NCBI GenBank assembly: GCA_039925965.1
Contig: JBDSXW010000104.1
Location: 44,460 to 108,459, forward strand
Direction of reading: 5' to 3'
Length of the DNA: 64,000 bases
Source: JAZKFT01 sp039925965
GTDB lineage: Bacteria > Bacteroidota > Bacteroidia > Chitinophagales > Chitinophagaceae
Shown: piece after piece, positions 34,330 through 44,207 of the stretch
How positions within the stretch are numbered: position 1 is the stretch's first letter
How the letters are laid out: the number at the start of each line of letters is the position of its first letter
Translations under genes and position numbers: made by a program
The notes under the pieces: model-generated
The model's database searches: none
The model's input: the letters and a program-made list of their open reading frames with translations, nothing else
What the model was told of the DNA's origin: nothing

Positions 34330-34415
34330 TACTTGTAATTTCACAGTTAAAATAGATGCCATACCGCATATAACGGGTGTAAATTCCAGAAAAAACCAAA
34401 GGTGGACAGGGATGC
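34330..34415 (+). pseudogene. Decayed second copy of the antitoxin gene start
   Basis: ttgtaatttcac..ttaaaat followed by atgcc (34333-34360) repeats the leader and start of the antitoxin gene (33742-33774). Downstream, a shifted frame reads PHITGVNSRKNQ against the intact PRIAGVTTQKNT. Only about the first 20 codons are left. Confidence 0.6.
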
Positions 34416-34424
34416 CAGAACCTT

Positions 34425-34805
34425 TTATCTCATAGAAGCCGAATCAAGTCGAACCTTATCTGTTATGTGAATTGTATCATGAACAATAAGGACTTTATTA
34501 ACGCCAGGTTTTTCAAATGTCTTTTTCTCGAGATAAAAATTATAGGTGATGTTATAGAGAAATACACAAGCTGATATACCGAATGCCCATTTTGATAACC
34601 TGCGATTGGCCAATAAAATCGTATCGTTTTGTGTTATATACTTTTCATTCTTTAACTTGACGAGGCTCTTTGTGTATTGATACTGAAAATGAAGTTTTTC
34701 AAAAATATCGAAACGTGCCTGATCATTCAATTGAAGTATCGGGGTATTTGAAATTTCTTTATTGTACTCAATTTCTTCAAAAGGATACGTGTTTATTATT
34801 TTCAC
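34425..34805 (-). CDS. Membrane-anchored protein of unknown function
   Basis: 126 residues beginning with a GTG at 34805. The N-terminal 80 residues are polar with a helical charged segment (KLHFQYQYTKSLVKLKNEKY), then one membrane helix (KWAFGISACVFLYNITYNFY), then a short polar tail. No family recognised. Base composition is AT-rich relative to the housekeeping genes, like the toxin islet next to it. Confidence 0.45.
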   Translation of the reverse strand: MKIINTYPFEEIEYNKEISNTPILQLNDQARFDIFEKLHFQYQYTKSLVKLKNEKYITQNDTILLANRRLSKWAFGISACVFLYNITYNFYLEKKTFEKPGVNKVLIVHDTIHITDKVRLDSASMR

Positions 34806-34874
34806 ATAGTCATTCGCCAGGAGATAAATTATAAGTTGATGAAAATTGAAGAGGCTTTTTAAAAAGTCACTTTT

Positions 34875-35099
34875 CTATATTTCAGACATAGCTATTTTGC
34901 GATCAATTAGAAACATTTGGGTTGAGACTAATTCGCCTCCAGGAGATAATTTTTTGCCTCTAATTTTAATATACCTGTCCTTGGGTACGATAACGCTAAA
35001 AATTGAGGTCAGTTCGAATCCGTAAGATTGCATTGATAGAATCTTGTCGATGATTTTTTTATCCTCTTTTAAGAACGTTTTCAAAATCGATAATTTCAA
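34875..35099 (-). CDS. Short ORF, unknown
   Basis: 74 residues from a TTG at 35099 (KLSILKTFLKEDKKIIDKIL, then FELTSIFSVIVPKDRYIKIR). The amphipathic pattern looks like real protein, but the start is uncertain and no family is recognised. It lies 69 nt before the previous gene on the same strand, so the two could be one unit. Confidence 0.35.
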   Translation of the reverse strand: MKLSILKTFLKEDKKIIDKILSMQSYGFELTSIFSVIVPKDRYIKIRGKKLSPGGELVSTQMFLIDRKIAMSEI

Positions 35100-35353
35100 G
35101 ATTAATAATAGAATGTTTCGTTCGTAAGAAACTGTAATAATTCCGTTTTACCGTCTTAATCCAATTTATTTTCTTGCATTTCCATGCGTTTCTTTACTTG
35201 CGCCGCGTGGAAAAAAGAACCCCTCCCCATCATTTCATTTCGCCAACTGAAAAGTTTTCCTTTAGTTTTGCCGATTGGCCTTGTCTGAACCTGTCGGTAA
35301 TTTATTAAACCGGTTATCAACAGGATGCAGGCTGCAAAAGGGCCATAGCCAGC

Positions 35354-38300
35354 ATGTCCTTATCCCACCTCATCAAACACATTTACAACAGCGCCACCGA
35401 CGAAGTCATCCGCCGCGGTAAGAAGATCCATGCCATGGGCTATGTGGAAACGATCGACCACAATGCTTTGCTCAACAGCATCAGTTTTAGGGTGCGCGAC
35501 GATATGTACAATAGCTGGTACAAAGTCTATATCCAGAATTACAGCGACGAACGGGGCATGACCACCCGCTGTACCTGCCCCTATAACCTCACCAGCGTTT
35601 GCCGCCATAAAGCCGCCGCCCTGCTGCAATTGCAGGATCTGAGCGACCGCAATATGCTCAAGGGACAGGCCATTAGTTATAACCAGCAGCACACCCTCGT
35701 GAAGATCCGCACCATCGACCTCAAAATGATCCGGATGCTGGCCGGCCAAACCAATTACGAAAAGGCCGAGGAAATGCTCCGGAGCCATACGGCCAATATA
35801 TTACAGGCAGTCGACGAAAAAGTGGAGGCCGAAATCACCGCAGACGGGCAGAACTACCGGGTGGTGATCCGCAAGAACGACGAGCGATTTTTCGACACCA
35901 GCTGTACCTGCGACCATACCCTGCAGCCGCTTTGCGAACATAAAACACTGCTTTTTTTACAACTCCTCAATACCTCCGGTTCCAATTATTTCGACAGCAT
36001 TCGTAATATCGACCGCGACAAAGACAAGCTCCTTGCACTCTACGGGTACTCGTTAAAAGATGATTTGACCGGCAAATTTCAGTTTGATATCAAAGAAGGC
36101 AAGCCTTTTTTGCGGGTGCTGGACCCGGAAATTAAACGGGTGGTGGCGCCCGCCAACCCGCTAAGGCCCATTCCTACAGAAGATTCGCCGCCGAAAGAAT
36201 CGGTAGTAGAGGAGGAGTCCAAAAAGTTGGGTATTGTGTTTAATGCCAATGCCGTCGACTACCCGTTCTTTATGATCGATGCGGTGCAGGGCGAAGCCAA
36301 CGATGCAGGCACCGCCTTTAGCGGCAAAGTGGAAAAGCTTGACCTCGGTAAATTTATTAATACCGAAGTATTTAGCGATGAGGATAAACAACTGGTGCAG
36401 CAGGTGCGCAAATTCAGCGACCTTGAAGTAAATAAATACCTTAACCGCAATTCGCCATTCAGCGGTATCTGGGAAAATATCGTGCATACCAATGGCGAAC
36501 AATTGCCGGAAGAAACACGTCACCTCATCAACGAATACCTGCACCCCAAGCTAAAAAAGCTGCTGGAAGAACAAGATGAAAGTCCGTTCGTTTTCTTTTT
36601 ACACGAAAAGAAAAGATTCCTCACAGACCAGCTCGAAAGGGTTTCCCTCGAGCCTAAGCCCATCAGGCCTTCCTTTTTTATCCATCCCCTTGGCGATGCT
36701 TTTGAAATTTTGTGTAAGGTAAAAATCGGCCACAAGGTATTGGATGTGGAAGCCAACGAATGGGGCACCCCGCTCTTGTTTTTACATGGCAATACCCTAT
36801 ACGGATGGGAACGGCCTGATGATATTCTACAGATTGAAAAGCATTTGCAAAAAGGTCCCCTGCATATACCTGCGAGCGAATGGAATGCTTTTTCCGAAAA
36901 GCATGTGGCCAAACTGGCGGCCGATTATGAAGTGGTATTTGATAAAAGCCTGGTGACGCAAATCAAAGACCAGGCCCCTGAAATTAAGGTTCAGCTACAG
37001 GAAAAAGGAGACTACCTGGCATTTACGCCGATATTTAGTTACAAGGGTTATGTGGCACCGAATAATACATTAGAAACCATTACCATTCCAAGCAACGGTC
37101 GTGTGTTGATCATTCACCGCCAGCGGGATGTGGAACGGAAATTTATTGAAGACCTGCAAAACCTGCATACCAACTTCATCAGGCCCGAAGGCAGTAATAA
37201 CCTGATATTGAAAGGAAGCGATGTGCTGAAGAACAACTGGTTTTTCCTTTTCGTGGAAACGATGAAGGAAAAAAATATTCCTTTGTTTGGGTTTGACGCA
37301 TTAAAGAATTTTCGCTTTAATACGGCGAGGCCATCTACGCAGATCCGCATCAGTAGTGGGGTTGACTGGTTTGATGCGAAAGTGGATATTACGTTCGGCA
37401 ACCAGACGGTGCGGATCGCTGACATCAAAGCGGCTCTCGCCAATAAGCAATCCTTCGTGCCATTAAACGATGGAACGCTGGGTATTTTGCCCGAAGAATG
37501 GATCAGTAAATATTCACTGTTGTTCAAAGTTGGTGACGGTACCAACCAGGACCTCCGCCTTTCCAAATATCATTTCAGCGTAATAGATGAATTGTATGAG
37601 AAACGCGACGAAGAGGAATTGCAAATAGAACTGGAGGAGAAATTTGAACGATTAAGGCAGTTTAAAAGTATTGAAGCGGTTGATGCCCCGGTCCATTTGG
37701 AGCATACCCTGCGCCCCTACCAGGTGACGGGTTTCCATTGGCTGAACTTTTTGAAAGATACGGGCTGTGGCGGCATCCTCGCAGATGATATGGGCCTCGG
37801 TAAAACGATCCAGGCGCTGGCGATGCTGCACCATTTCCGGCAGGATAATGGCAGCCTGAAAGCCGTGGTGGTATGCCCTACCACGTTGCTGTACAACTGG
37901 GAAAATGAGATCAAAAAATTCACGCCTTCGCTCACCTACTTTATCCATCACGGCGGACAAAGAAGCCGTAGCCTGGAGGAACTGAAGCCCTACGAAATCA
38001 TTATCACCACTTATGGCACGCTGCGTAGTGATATCGTGTTACTGCAAAAGATGGCTTTTGATTATGTAGTGCTGGATGAAAGCCAGGCTATCAAGAATCC
38101 AAATAGCAAGGTAGCCAAGGCGGCAACGCTGATTGGCAGTAAGCACAAACTGTGCATGAGTGGTACGCCACTTCAGAACAATACATTTGATGTGTATGCC
38201 CAAATGAATTTCCTGAACCCCGGCCTGCTAGGCAGTATGGAATTTTTCCGTACCGAGTTCGCTACACCCATCGACAAGTTTGGCGAAAAGGAACAGAAAG

Positions 38301-39097
38301 ATCATTTGCGTAAATTACTATTTCCGTTCATATTACGCCGTACCAAGGAGCAGGTGGCCAAAGACTTACCAGAAAAAACAGAGACCATTTTATTTTGCGA
38401 AATGGAAACCGAGCAGCGTAAGATCTATGATGCTTACCGCAACGACTATCGCGATAAGATCATGGGTGCCATTGGCACACAGGGCATTGATAAAAGCCAG
38501 CTTACCATTTTGCAGGGCCTGATGAAACTACGGCAGATTTGCGACAGTCCGGCGATATTGAACGAGCAGGACAAATACCCGAACCATAGTATTAAGCTGG
38601 AAGAGCTCACGAGGGAAATAACCGAAAATATCAGTGATCACAAGGCGCTGGTGTTCTCACAATTTCTGGGTATGCTGAGCCTCATCAAGCAAAAGCTAAA
38701 AGCAGAATGTGTTCAATATGAATACTTTGATGGTAGTACCACCGTGCAGGAGCGCCAACGGGCCATCGATAATTTCCAAAGTAACCCCGAATGCCGCGTA
38801 TTCCTGATCTCCCTGAAAGCGGGTGGCGTGGGTCTTAACTTAACGGCAGCGGATTACGTGTACATCGTAGACCCATGGTGGAACCCTGCTGTAGAGCAGC
38901 AGGCCATTGACCGTACACACCGTATCGGCCAGACCAAAAATATTTTCGCCTACCGAATGATCTGCAAAGACACTATTGAAGACAAGATCATTTTATTACA
39001 GGAAAAGAAGCGAGCACTGGCCAGAGATCTGATAGCCGACGATAGCGGATTTGTGAAGAAACTAACGCAGGAGGATGTGGAGTATTTGTTCAGTTAA
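35354..39097 (+). CDS. SNF2-family helicase with SWIM zinc fingers
   Basis: 1247 residues. The N-terminal part carries two SWIM-type zinc-binding motifs (CTCPYNLTSVCRHK near residue 75 and CTCDHTLQPLCEHK near 180). A long middle region leads to the SNF2 helicase core: Walker A DDMGLGKT (about 810), VLDESQAIKN as motif II (DESQ), SGTPLQNN as motif III, and QAIDRTHRIGQ as motif VI. Such proteins remodel protein-DNA complexes using ATP. In Bacteroidota they are often found as lone chromosomal genes and occasionally near defence genes, but none is seen here. Confidence 0.9.
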   Translation: MSLSHLIKHIYNSATDEVIRRGKKIHAMGYVETIDHNALLNSISFRVRDDMYNSWYKVYIQNYSDERGMTTRCTCPYNLTSVCRHKAAALLQLQDLSDRNMLKGQAISYNQQHTLVKIRTIDLKMIRMLAGQTNYEKAEEMLRSHTANILQAVDEKVEAEITADGQNYRVVIRKNDERFFDTSCTCDHTLQPLCEHKTLLFLQLLNTSGSNYFDSIRNIDRDKDKLLALYGYSLKDDLTGKFQFDIKEGKPFLRVLDPEIKRVVAPANPLRPIPTEDSPPKESVVEEESKKLGIVFNANAVDYPFFMIDAVQGEANDAGTAFSGKVEKLDLGKFINTEVFSDEDKQLVQQVRKFSDLEVNKYLNRNSPFSGIWENIVHTNGEQLPEETRHLINEYLHPKLKKLLEEQDESPFVFFLHEKKRFLTDQLERVSLEPKPIRPSFFIHPLGDAFEILCKVKIGHKVLDVEANEWGTPLLFLHGNTLYGWERPDDILQIEKHLQKGPLHIPASEWNAFSEKHVAKLAADYEVVFDKSLVTQIKDQAPEIKVQLQEKGDYLAFTPIFSYKGYVAPNNTLETITIPSNGRVLIIHRQRDVERKFIEDLQNLHTNFIRPEGSNNLILKGSDVLKNNWFFLFVETMKEKNIPLFGFDALKNFRFNTARPSTQIRISSGVDWFDAKVDITFGNQTVRIADIKAALANKQSFVPLNDGTLGILPEEWISKYSLLFKVGDGTNQDLRLSKYHFSVIDELYEKRDEEELQIELEEKFERLRQFKSIEAVDAPVHLEHTLRPYQVTGFHWLNFLKDTGCGGILADDMGLGKTIQALAMLHHFRQDNGSLKAVVVCPTTLLYNWENEIKKFTPSLTYFIHHGGQRSRSLEELKPYEIIITTYGTLRSDIVLLQKMAFDYVVLDESQAIKNPNSKVAKAATLIGSKHKLCMSGTPLQNNTFDVYAQMNFLNPGLLGSMEFFRTEFATPIDKFGEKEQKDHLRKLLFPFILRRTKEQVAKDLPEKTETILFCEMETEQRKIYDAYRNDYRDKIMGAIGTQGIDKSQLTILQGLMKLRQICDSPAILNEQDKYPNHSIKLEELTREITENISDHKALVFSQFLGMLSLIKQKLKAECVQYEYFDGSTTVQERQRAIDNFQSNPECRVFLISLKAGGVGLNLTAADYVYIVDPWWNPAVEQQAIDRTHRIGQTKNIFAYRMICKDTIEDKIILLQEKKRALARDLIADDSGFVKKLTQEDVEYLFS

Positions 39098-39168
39098 TAG
39101 GTTATCACTGGCCAGTTTCAGGGGCATCCCCGCTACTGTCTTTGCCAGGGTTAGGGCCGTCCGCCACA

Positions 39169-39395
39169 GTCCTTGCGAGGGTTACGGCTCCCGCACGACA
39201 GTCCTTGCGAGGGTTCTTGCCGAAGCAATCTGACAGCAGATTGGTTACCTGGTATTCTGTAATACGATGAGTGGTTACTAAATCTGTCAGGAGCTTGTAA
39301 GGAAAAGTGGCGGTTGAGATAAACACTCAAACTAAATGCGGTCAGATTGCTTCGGCAAGAACCTCACAATGACTTGTTGAGAACGTCGCAAGGAC
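39169..39395. repeat. Dispersed palindromic repeat, copy 2 (22-bp perfect arms)
   Basis: gttcttgccgaagcaatctg followed by ac (39213-39234) and its exact reverse complement (39341-39362) flank a 106-nt interior. Outer parts (ccttgcgagg, ctcacaatgac) continue the symmetry imperfectly. Extra partial copies of 'agtccttgcgagggtt' precede the left arm. Confidence 0.85.
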
Positions 39396-39462
39396 TTCAT
39401 TCATGGGGGTAACCACGGCACTATTGGTTTCACACACCCTTATTTTACCACAGAACAGAAAG

Positions 39463-42339
39463 ATGAACACCATGCCCGCAACCAAAAAAGAAGAAGTAAA
39501 AACAGCTCTGTTTTTACAACCGATCAACTTACTTGATAATGAAGATATTCTTCAATCTATCCATGTAACCAAAGGGCCGCAAGGCATCCATTACCGGGTA
39601 GAAGAACTGAACGATGGTGAAATGAGGAGGTATTATTCAAAGCTGCCTCCGCCTGCAAAAGAGCGGTTGCACCAACTGAGTACGCCCGGACTTAAATTTT
39701 TGGGGGATGAAATTAAGCGGAAACACAAACTACAGCGGTCAGGTATTTCTTTTGAAACCTTTTGCCGCAATGCCTACGGCAGGCAGGTACTCCAGCAGTT
39801 CGAGTATCTCAAACCTTTTGCGCAGCTATTAAAATGGTACCATCATTTGCCCAATCCTGCTACGGGCAATATGATGACCTCGCCATGCAGTTTCAGCAAC
39901 TTCAAACCGGAATTGCGGTTTGAAGTGGTTAAGATCGGAGCGCTGCTGGAACTCAATACCATTATCGCCATCAATGGAGTGACTTACCAGGAAAAGGATT
40001 TCCGCCGCTTTGAATTTCTGCTGGAAAGTAAAAGCGAATATTTTTTGCTCTCGTGGAAGGATTATCAAACCATCGAATGGCTGCTGCAGGATCGCCCGCA
40101 GCAATACGCTCACGACGCGACCTTATTTGCCCGGAATGTTTTGGCAAAGCTCGAAGAAACTTATACCGTAAACCGCAATAACCTGTTTGCAGTAACCACC
40201 GTTGATGCCTTGCCCATTCAGCGGGTTTTGCTGAGCGAGATCAGTAATTCGTTCCTGGTATTTACCCCACAATGGACCTACGATGGGTATCTCGCTGAAG
40301 GTCCTTTTAAACCCAGTTTCGAAACCCTGTCGGGCGGCGAAACGATTGTCGTAAAGCGTAACCAGGAAGCTGAATCTGTCTTCATTAAAAAGCTGGAATC
40401 GCTACATCCCAATTTCTCCAAACAGCTGAACGGTTATTACTACTTGTCATTTCTGGATGCACAAAAAAAGCAGTGGTTTCTGAAAGTATATCATCAACTC
40501 CTGGAGATGGATGTACAGATGTTGGGGATGGATATGCTCAGTCATTTCCGATACTCGCAGCATAAGCCGGTTACGGATGTTGGTGTAGTTACCGAAGATG
40601 GAAATGCCCTTTCCACAAAACTAACAGTAACGTTTGGAACGGAAGACGTGCCGCTGCCTGAATTGCAAAAAATACTAATGGCTGGTCAGCGGGCCGTTAT
40701 GTTGAAAGACGGCACCCTGGGTGTATTGAGTGAAGAGTGGCTGGCGCAGTATTCGTCCATTATCAAGCACGGCAAGGTCGAAAAGAAGGAAATTCGCATA
40801 CCCAAATGGATGGCCATCAGCGAAGATGGAAATGCTTCCAACAACGATATATTTAAGGTTACGCTAAATGAGAACTGGTGGCAAAAATGGGAACGCTGGC
40901 AAAAGGCCGACGAGATTATTTACCCGGTGCCGCAACAAATAAAAGCCAGTCTGCGTGCTTACCAGCATAAGGGCTACGAGTGGATGCGGCTGCTAAGCGA
41001 AGTGCATGCTGGTGCCTGCCTGGCCGACGACATGGGATTGGGTAAAACATTACAAACCATTTGCTTTATTACCAATTGTTTAGCACAACGCAAAGCAGGC
41101 AAGGCGCTGATTGTATGTCCATCTTCTTTAATTTATCACTGGCAACAGGAGATAGAAAAATTTGCACCACATCTAACCACCTGTGTACATCACGGATCAG
41201 CCCGAAATATCGAGCGGCTCCAGGAAAGCGGATTGCACATTATTATTACCAGCTATGGCACATTACGCATCGATATAGAGCAGATCGCCGGTGTTGTATT
41301 TGAGGTGGCTGTAATAGACGAAAGCCATAATATAAAAAATCCCGCGGCTAAAATAACAGCGGCTGTTAATCAAATTGATGCCGTTAACAGGGTGGCATTG
41401 AGTGGCACCCCGGTGATGAATAACACTTTCGACCTGTACTCGCAACTGCAGTTTTTATTACCAGGCATGTTTGGCAGTCGTGAGTTTTTTAAACGGGAAT
41501 ATGCGGATGCCATTGACCGGAGCCGGGATCCCGACCGGATCGTGATGCTGCAAAAATTAACAGCACCATTTATACTTCGCCGAACTAAAGGACAGGTGGC
41601 TAAAGACTTGCCCGAAAAAACAGAATCTATTTTGTGGTGCAAAATGAGCACTGCACAAAAGGACCTGTACGATGGCATTAGAGACAGCATCCGCAGTAGC
41701 CTATTTTTAAAAATAAAAGCAGATGGACTGGGCAAAAATAAATTGGAAGTATTACAGGGCATTATGAAGCTAAAACAGGCCTGTGCGTCACCGTTGCTAT
41801 TGCCAAAAGACGAGCAAACTACCATCCATTCGGTAAAAACAGATGTGCTGCTGAACGAGTTGGCAAACCTTGGTAATCATAAGGTGCTGATCTTTTCTCA
41901 GTTTAAAACAATGCTGGATTTGCTGGGCACCTCTTTAGCTCAAAAAGGACTTGCCTACTACCAACTCGATGGAAGTACCCCTGCAAAAAAGCGTTCGGAG
42001 ATGATCGATAATTTTCAGGCTGAAGGCAACGTGGTGAACCTGTTCCTAATCAGTCTGAAGGCGGGTAACGCAGGTATTACCCTTACTGCTGCGGATTATG
42101 TATTCCTTTTTGATCCATGGTGGAATAACGCCGTGCAGCAACAGGCTATCGACCGTACGCACCGCATCGGTCAAACCAAAAATGTGTTTGCATACAAGAT
42201 GATCTGCAAAGACACGATTGAAGAAAGGATCATCCAATTGCAGCAAAAGAAAACGGAATTAAGCGACCATCTTGTGGGTAATGAGGATGGTTTTGTAAAA
42301 CAACTCACCCGCGAGGATGTGGAGTATTTGTTCAGCTAG
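39463..42339 (+). CDS. SNF2-family helicase, paralogue without SWIM fingers
   Basis: 958 residues from the ATG at 39463 (a start 60 nt earlier is possible). It is similar to the previous gene through its C-terminal half: DDMGLGKT (about 520), VIDESHNIKN (DESH), SGTPVMNN, QAIDRTHRIGQ, and the identical ending REDVEYLFS/QEDVEYLFS. It lacks the N-terminal SWIM motifs. The two genes are therefore tandem paralogues that have diverged in the substrate-binding part; likely role ATP-driven protein-DNA remodelling. Confidence 0.9.
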   Translation: MNTMPATKKEEVKTALFLQPINLLDNEDILQSIHVTKGPQGIHYRVEELNDGEMRRYYSKLPPPAKERLHQLSTPGLKFLGDEIKRKHKLQRSGISFETFCRNAYGRQVLQQFEYLKPFAQLLKWYHHLPNPATGNMMTSPCSFSNFKPELRFEVVKIGALLELNTIIAINGVTYQEKDFRRFEFLLESKSEYFLLSWKDYQTIEWLLQDRPQQYAHDATLFARNVLAKLEETYTVNRNNLFAVTTVDALPIQRVLLSEISNSFLVFTPQWTYDGYLAEGPFKPSFETLSGGETIVVKRNQEAESVFIKKLESLHPNFSKQLNGYYYLSFLDAQKKQWFLKVYHQLLEMDVQMLGMDMLSHFRYSQHKPVTDVGVVTEDGNALSTKLTVTFGTEDVPLPELQKILMAGQRAVMLKDGTLGVLSEEWLAQYSSIIKHGKVEKKEIRIPKWMAISEDGNASNNDIFKVTLNENWWQKWERWQKADEIIYPVPQQIKASLRAYQHKGYEWMRLLSEVHAGACLADDMGLGKTLQTICFITNCLAQRKAGKALIVCPSSLIYHWQQEIEKFAPHLTTCVHHGSARNIERLQESGLHIIITSYGTLRIDIEQIAGVVFEVAVIDESHNIKNPAAKITAAVNQIDAVNRVALSGTPVMNNTFDLYSQLQFLLPGMFGSREFFKREYADAIDRSRDPDRIVMLQKLTAPFILRRTKGQVAKDLPEKTESILWCKMSTAQKDLYDGIRDSIRSSLFLKIKADGLGKNKLEVLQGIMKLKQACASPLLLPKDEQTTIHSVKTDVLLNELANLGNHKVLIFSQFKTMLDLLGTSLAQKGLAYYQLDGSTPAKKRSEMIDNFQAEGNVVNLFLISLKAGNAGITLTAADYVFLFDPWWNNAVQQQAIDRTHRIGQTKNVFAYKMICKDTIEERIIQLQQKKTELSDHLVGNEDGFVKQLTREDVEYLFS

Positions 42340-42399
42340 CCAGATAACCGCATGCCTTTGGCGATCCTGTCTTACTTTTGAAAACTAATAAATCGCAAC

Positions 42400-42831
42400 A
42401 TGAAGCAACTATTTTCAGTCCTTTTTATCTCGCTGGTCTTTTTCTCCTGCAAAAAGAAAACGGAGGCACCGCAACCACCGGCCCAAACGAAAGAAAATAT
42501 TGCTGGGCTTTATAAACTGACAGCACTCACTTTAAGTACCTCGGGTTCTGCAGAAACAAGTGTGATTGACAGCTACCTTACCACTTGCCAGAAGGATGAC
42601 TTGCAACAATTAAAGACGGATTTTACTTTTAATTATATCGATGCTGGCATCCTGTGTTCACCCGCTGGAGATAAAACCGGAACCTGGTCTTTACCAGCAG
42701 CCGGAAAAATAACGATCAATGGGCAGGCGTTCGACATCGTATCTTTTACCGGTACTGTCCTAGTAGCAAGTACTGTACAATTAGTTCTCGGAACACCCAG
42801 CACAATTAAAAGTACGCTCACCAAGCAATAA
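42400..42831 (+). CDS. Lipocalin-like lipoprotein
   Basis: 143 residues. Signal peptide with Cys17 (LVFFSC) and KKK after it, as in exported Bacteroidota lipoproteins. The mature part is a small beta barrel of the lipocalin-like type: IAGLYKLTALTLSTSG, a KDDLQQLKTDFTFNYIDAG motif with paired Cys (TTCQKDD and ILCSPAG), GTWSLPAAGKITINGQAFDI and a final strand. The ligand is unknown. Confidence 0.7.
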   Translation: MKQLFSVLFISLVFFSCKKKTEAPQPPAQTKENIAGLYKLTALTLSTSGSAETSVIDSYLTTCQKDDLQQLKTDFTFNYIDAGILCSPAGDKTGTWSLPAAGKITINGQAFDIVSFTGTVLVASTVQLVLGTPSTIKSTLTKQ

Positions 42832-43244
42832 TCACTGGCTTTAAACTATTTATAGAGGCTGTTCCTATGGGGCAGTCTTTATTTGATCTTACAGCACTTT
42901 AGCGCTATTAGGAAATTGCTCGGGTGCTTTCATTCTTACTAAGTTTTTCATATAGCGGATGCACCGGCCACCGCTTTTGTGTGTTTTCACCAACAGCCAA
43001 TTAGCGGTTGCAAATTATTAGCCATCCAATGCCTGAATATAGCCAGGGTTACTTTTTTCAATATGCGTTTTGCCACCCAAACTATACGTCTTTTTTACGT
43101 GGGGTAGTAGTTGGTGAAATCATTAACATATCAGGTGGGGCCTTGCAGCGAAGCAGATGAAATAGTAGGCAACAACCTGACTCTAGACAAATAAGGCTGC
43201 CCATTACCGGACAGCCTTATTTGAAGTACAAAAAATGATACTTC
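42832..43244. other. Gene-free convergent spacer
   Basis: About 410 bp between convergent genes. Apart from the hairpin at 43188-43223 I see no gene or repeat. Confidence 0.55.
43188..43223 (-). terminator. Terminator hairpin after the AraC-family gene
   Basis: caaataaggctg (43188-43199) and cagccttatttg (43212-43223) form a perfect 12-bp stem with a 12-nt loop, 22 nt after the AraC stop. Confidence 0.75.
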
Positions 43245-44207
43245 TTACCGCATCAGCAATTCACATGGCTTGAGGCCGGTATGCTTTTTAAATGCGGTGG
43301 AAAAATGAGAAATGGATGAATAACCCAACAAAGCCGAAACATCAGTCACACTAAGACCTTTATCATACAGCAGGTATTTGGCGTGCTCCATACGCTGGCC
43401 CTGGTAAAAATCGAAGATGGTAGTGCCGAACATTTCCTTAAAGCCTTTCTTCAGGTAACACTCGTTGGTAGCTACTTTACGGCTCAATTCTTTAATAGTG
43501 ATCGGGTCGCCGATGCGCTGTAGCAATATTTCACGGGCCTTAATGATCTTATCCCGATCGCCTTCATTTGCCAGGAATTTGCAGGCAAAAATTTCTTCTT
43601 TTTCTCCAAACAGGCAATCCAGGCTGTAGAGCAGGAGCGTTTGTATCTGGGCGTTTAAATAGATATTGCCCAAGCTGTCGGTATAACGGTGGTTAAAAAG
43701 GCTTTCCAGTACCACTTTATTTTTAGAACAAAGCGGCAGGGTATGGGTGACTGATGTATCGTGCTCAAAAGAAAGGATCTTCTCAGCCCGGGTATCAGGG
43801 AATTTACTGTTTAGAAATTGTTCGAGGTAAGAAGGCGTAAACCGGAATCCAAATACATCTATCGTTTCGGTCTTTTCGTTGCAAGCAGCCACACCTGTTT
43901 TTTTGCAATAGTCTCCGCTGCAATCGTCCTCTTCGCAATAGGCGTTTCCACTAACACAGAATTTTAATTCCAGGCAATTGTCTCCGCTATTTTTTGCTAC
44001 GTAGTTATAGGCGATCATACCCATATCGTCGGCAGTCCAACCCTCCGCCTTTTTATACCGGCGAATATCATATTGTACCGAGTTAGGGATCAGTTTATCC
44101 TGCTGGTGAAGTAATTGCAGGTCTTCAACCATCACCTCACGCCGAAGGGCCTCATTTAATATAACAATTGATTTTGGCATTTGTATGAGCGAAACTAACT
44201 CATCCAT
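43245..44207 (-). CDS. AraC-family transcriptional regulator
   Basis: 320 residues. The C-terminal 100 residues hold two helix-turn-helix units: ITIKELSRKVATNECYLKKG, then FKEMFGTTIFDFYQGQRMEH, LSVTDVSALLGYSSISHFST and AFKKHTGLKPCELL. The N-terminal sensor region contains a cysteine-rich patch (CVSGNAYCEEDDCSGDYCKK, then TGVAAC) that could bind metal or sense redox state. It is divergent from the M28 peptidase, which starts about 290 nt away, so it may regulate it. Target unknown. Confidence 0.9.
   Translation of the reverse strand: MDELVSLIQMPKSIVILNEALRREVMVEDLQLLHQQDKLIPNSVQYDIRRYKKAEGWTADDMGMIAYNYVAKNSGDNCLELKFCVSGNAYCEEDDCSGDYCKKTGVAACNEKTETIDVFGFRFTPSYLEQFLNSKFPDTRAEKILSFEHDTSVTHTLPLCSKNKVVLESLFNHRYTDSLGNIYLNAQIQTLLLYSLDCLFGEKEEIFACKFLANEGDRDKIIKAREILLQRIGDPITIKELSRKVATNECYLKKGFKEMFGTTIFDFYQGQRMEHAKYLLYDKGLSVTDVSALLGYSSISHFSTAFKKHTGLKPCELLMR

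Noticed and set aside
35354..42339. SNF2 pair as part of a known anti-phage defence system
   Set aside because: No nuclease, methyltransferase, phospholipase D or DISARM/DND-like genes lie next to them; the only nearby candidate is the small toxin-like pair, which is not known to go with SNF2.
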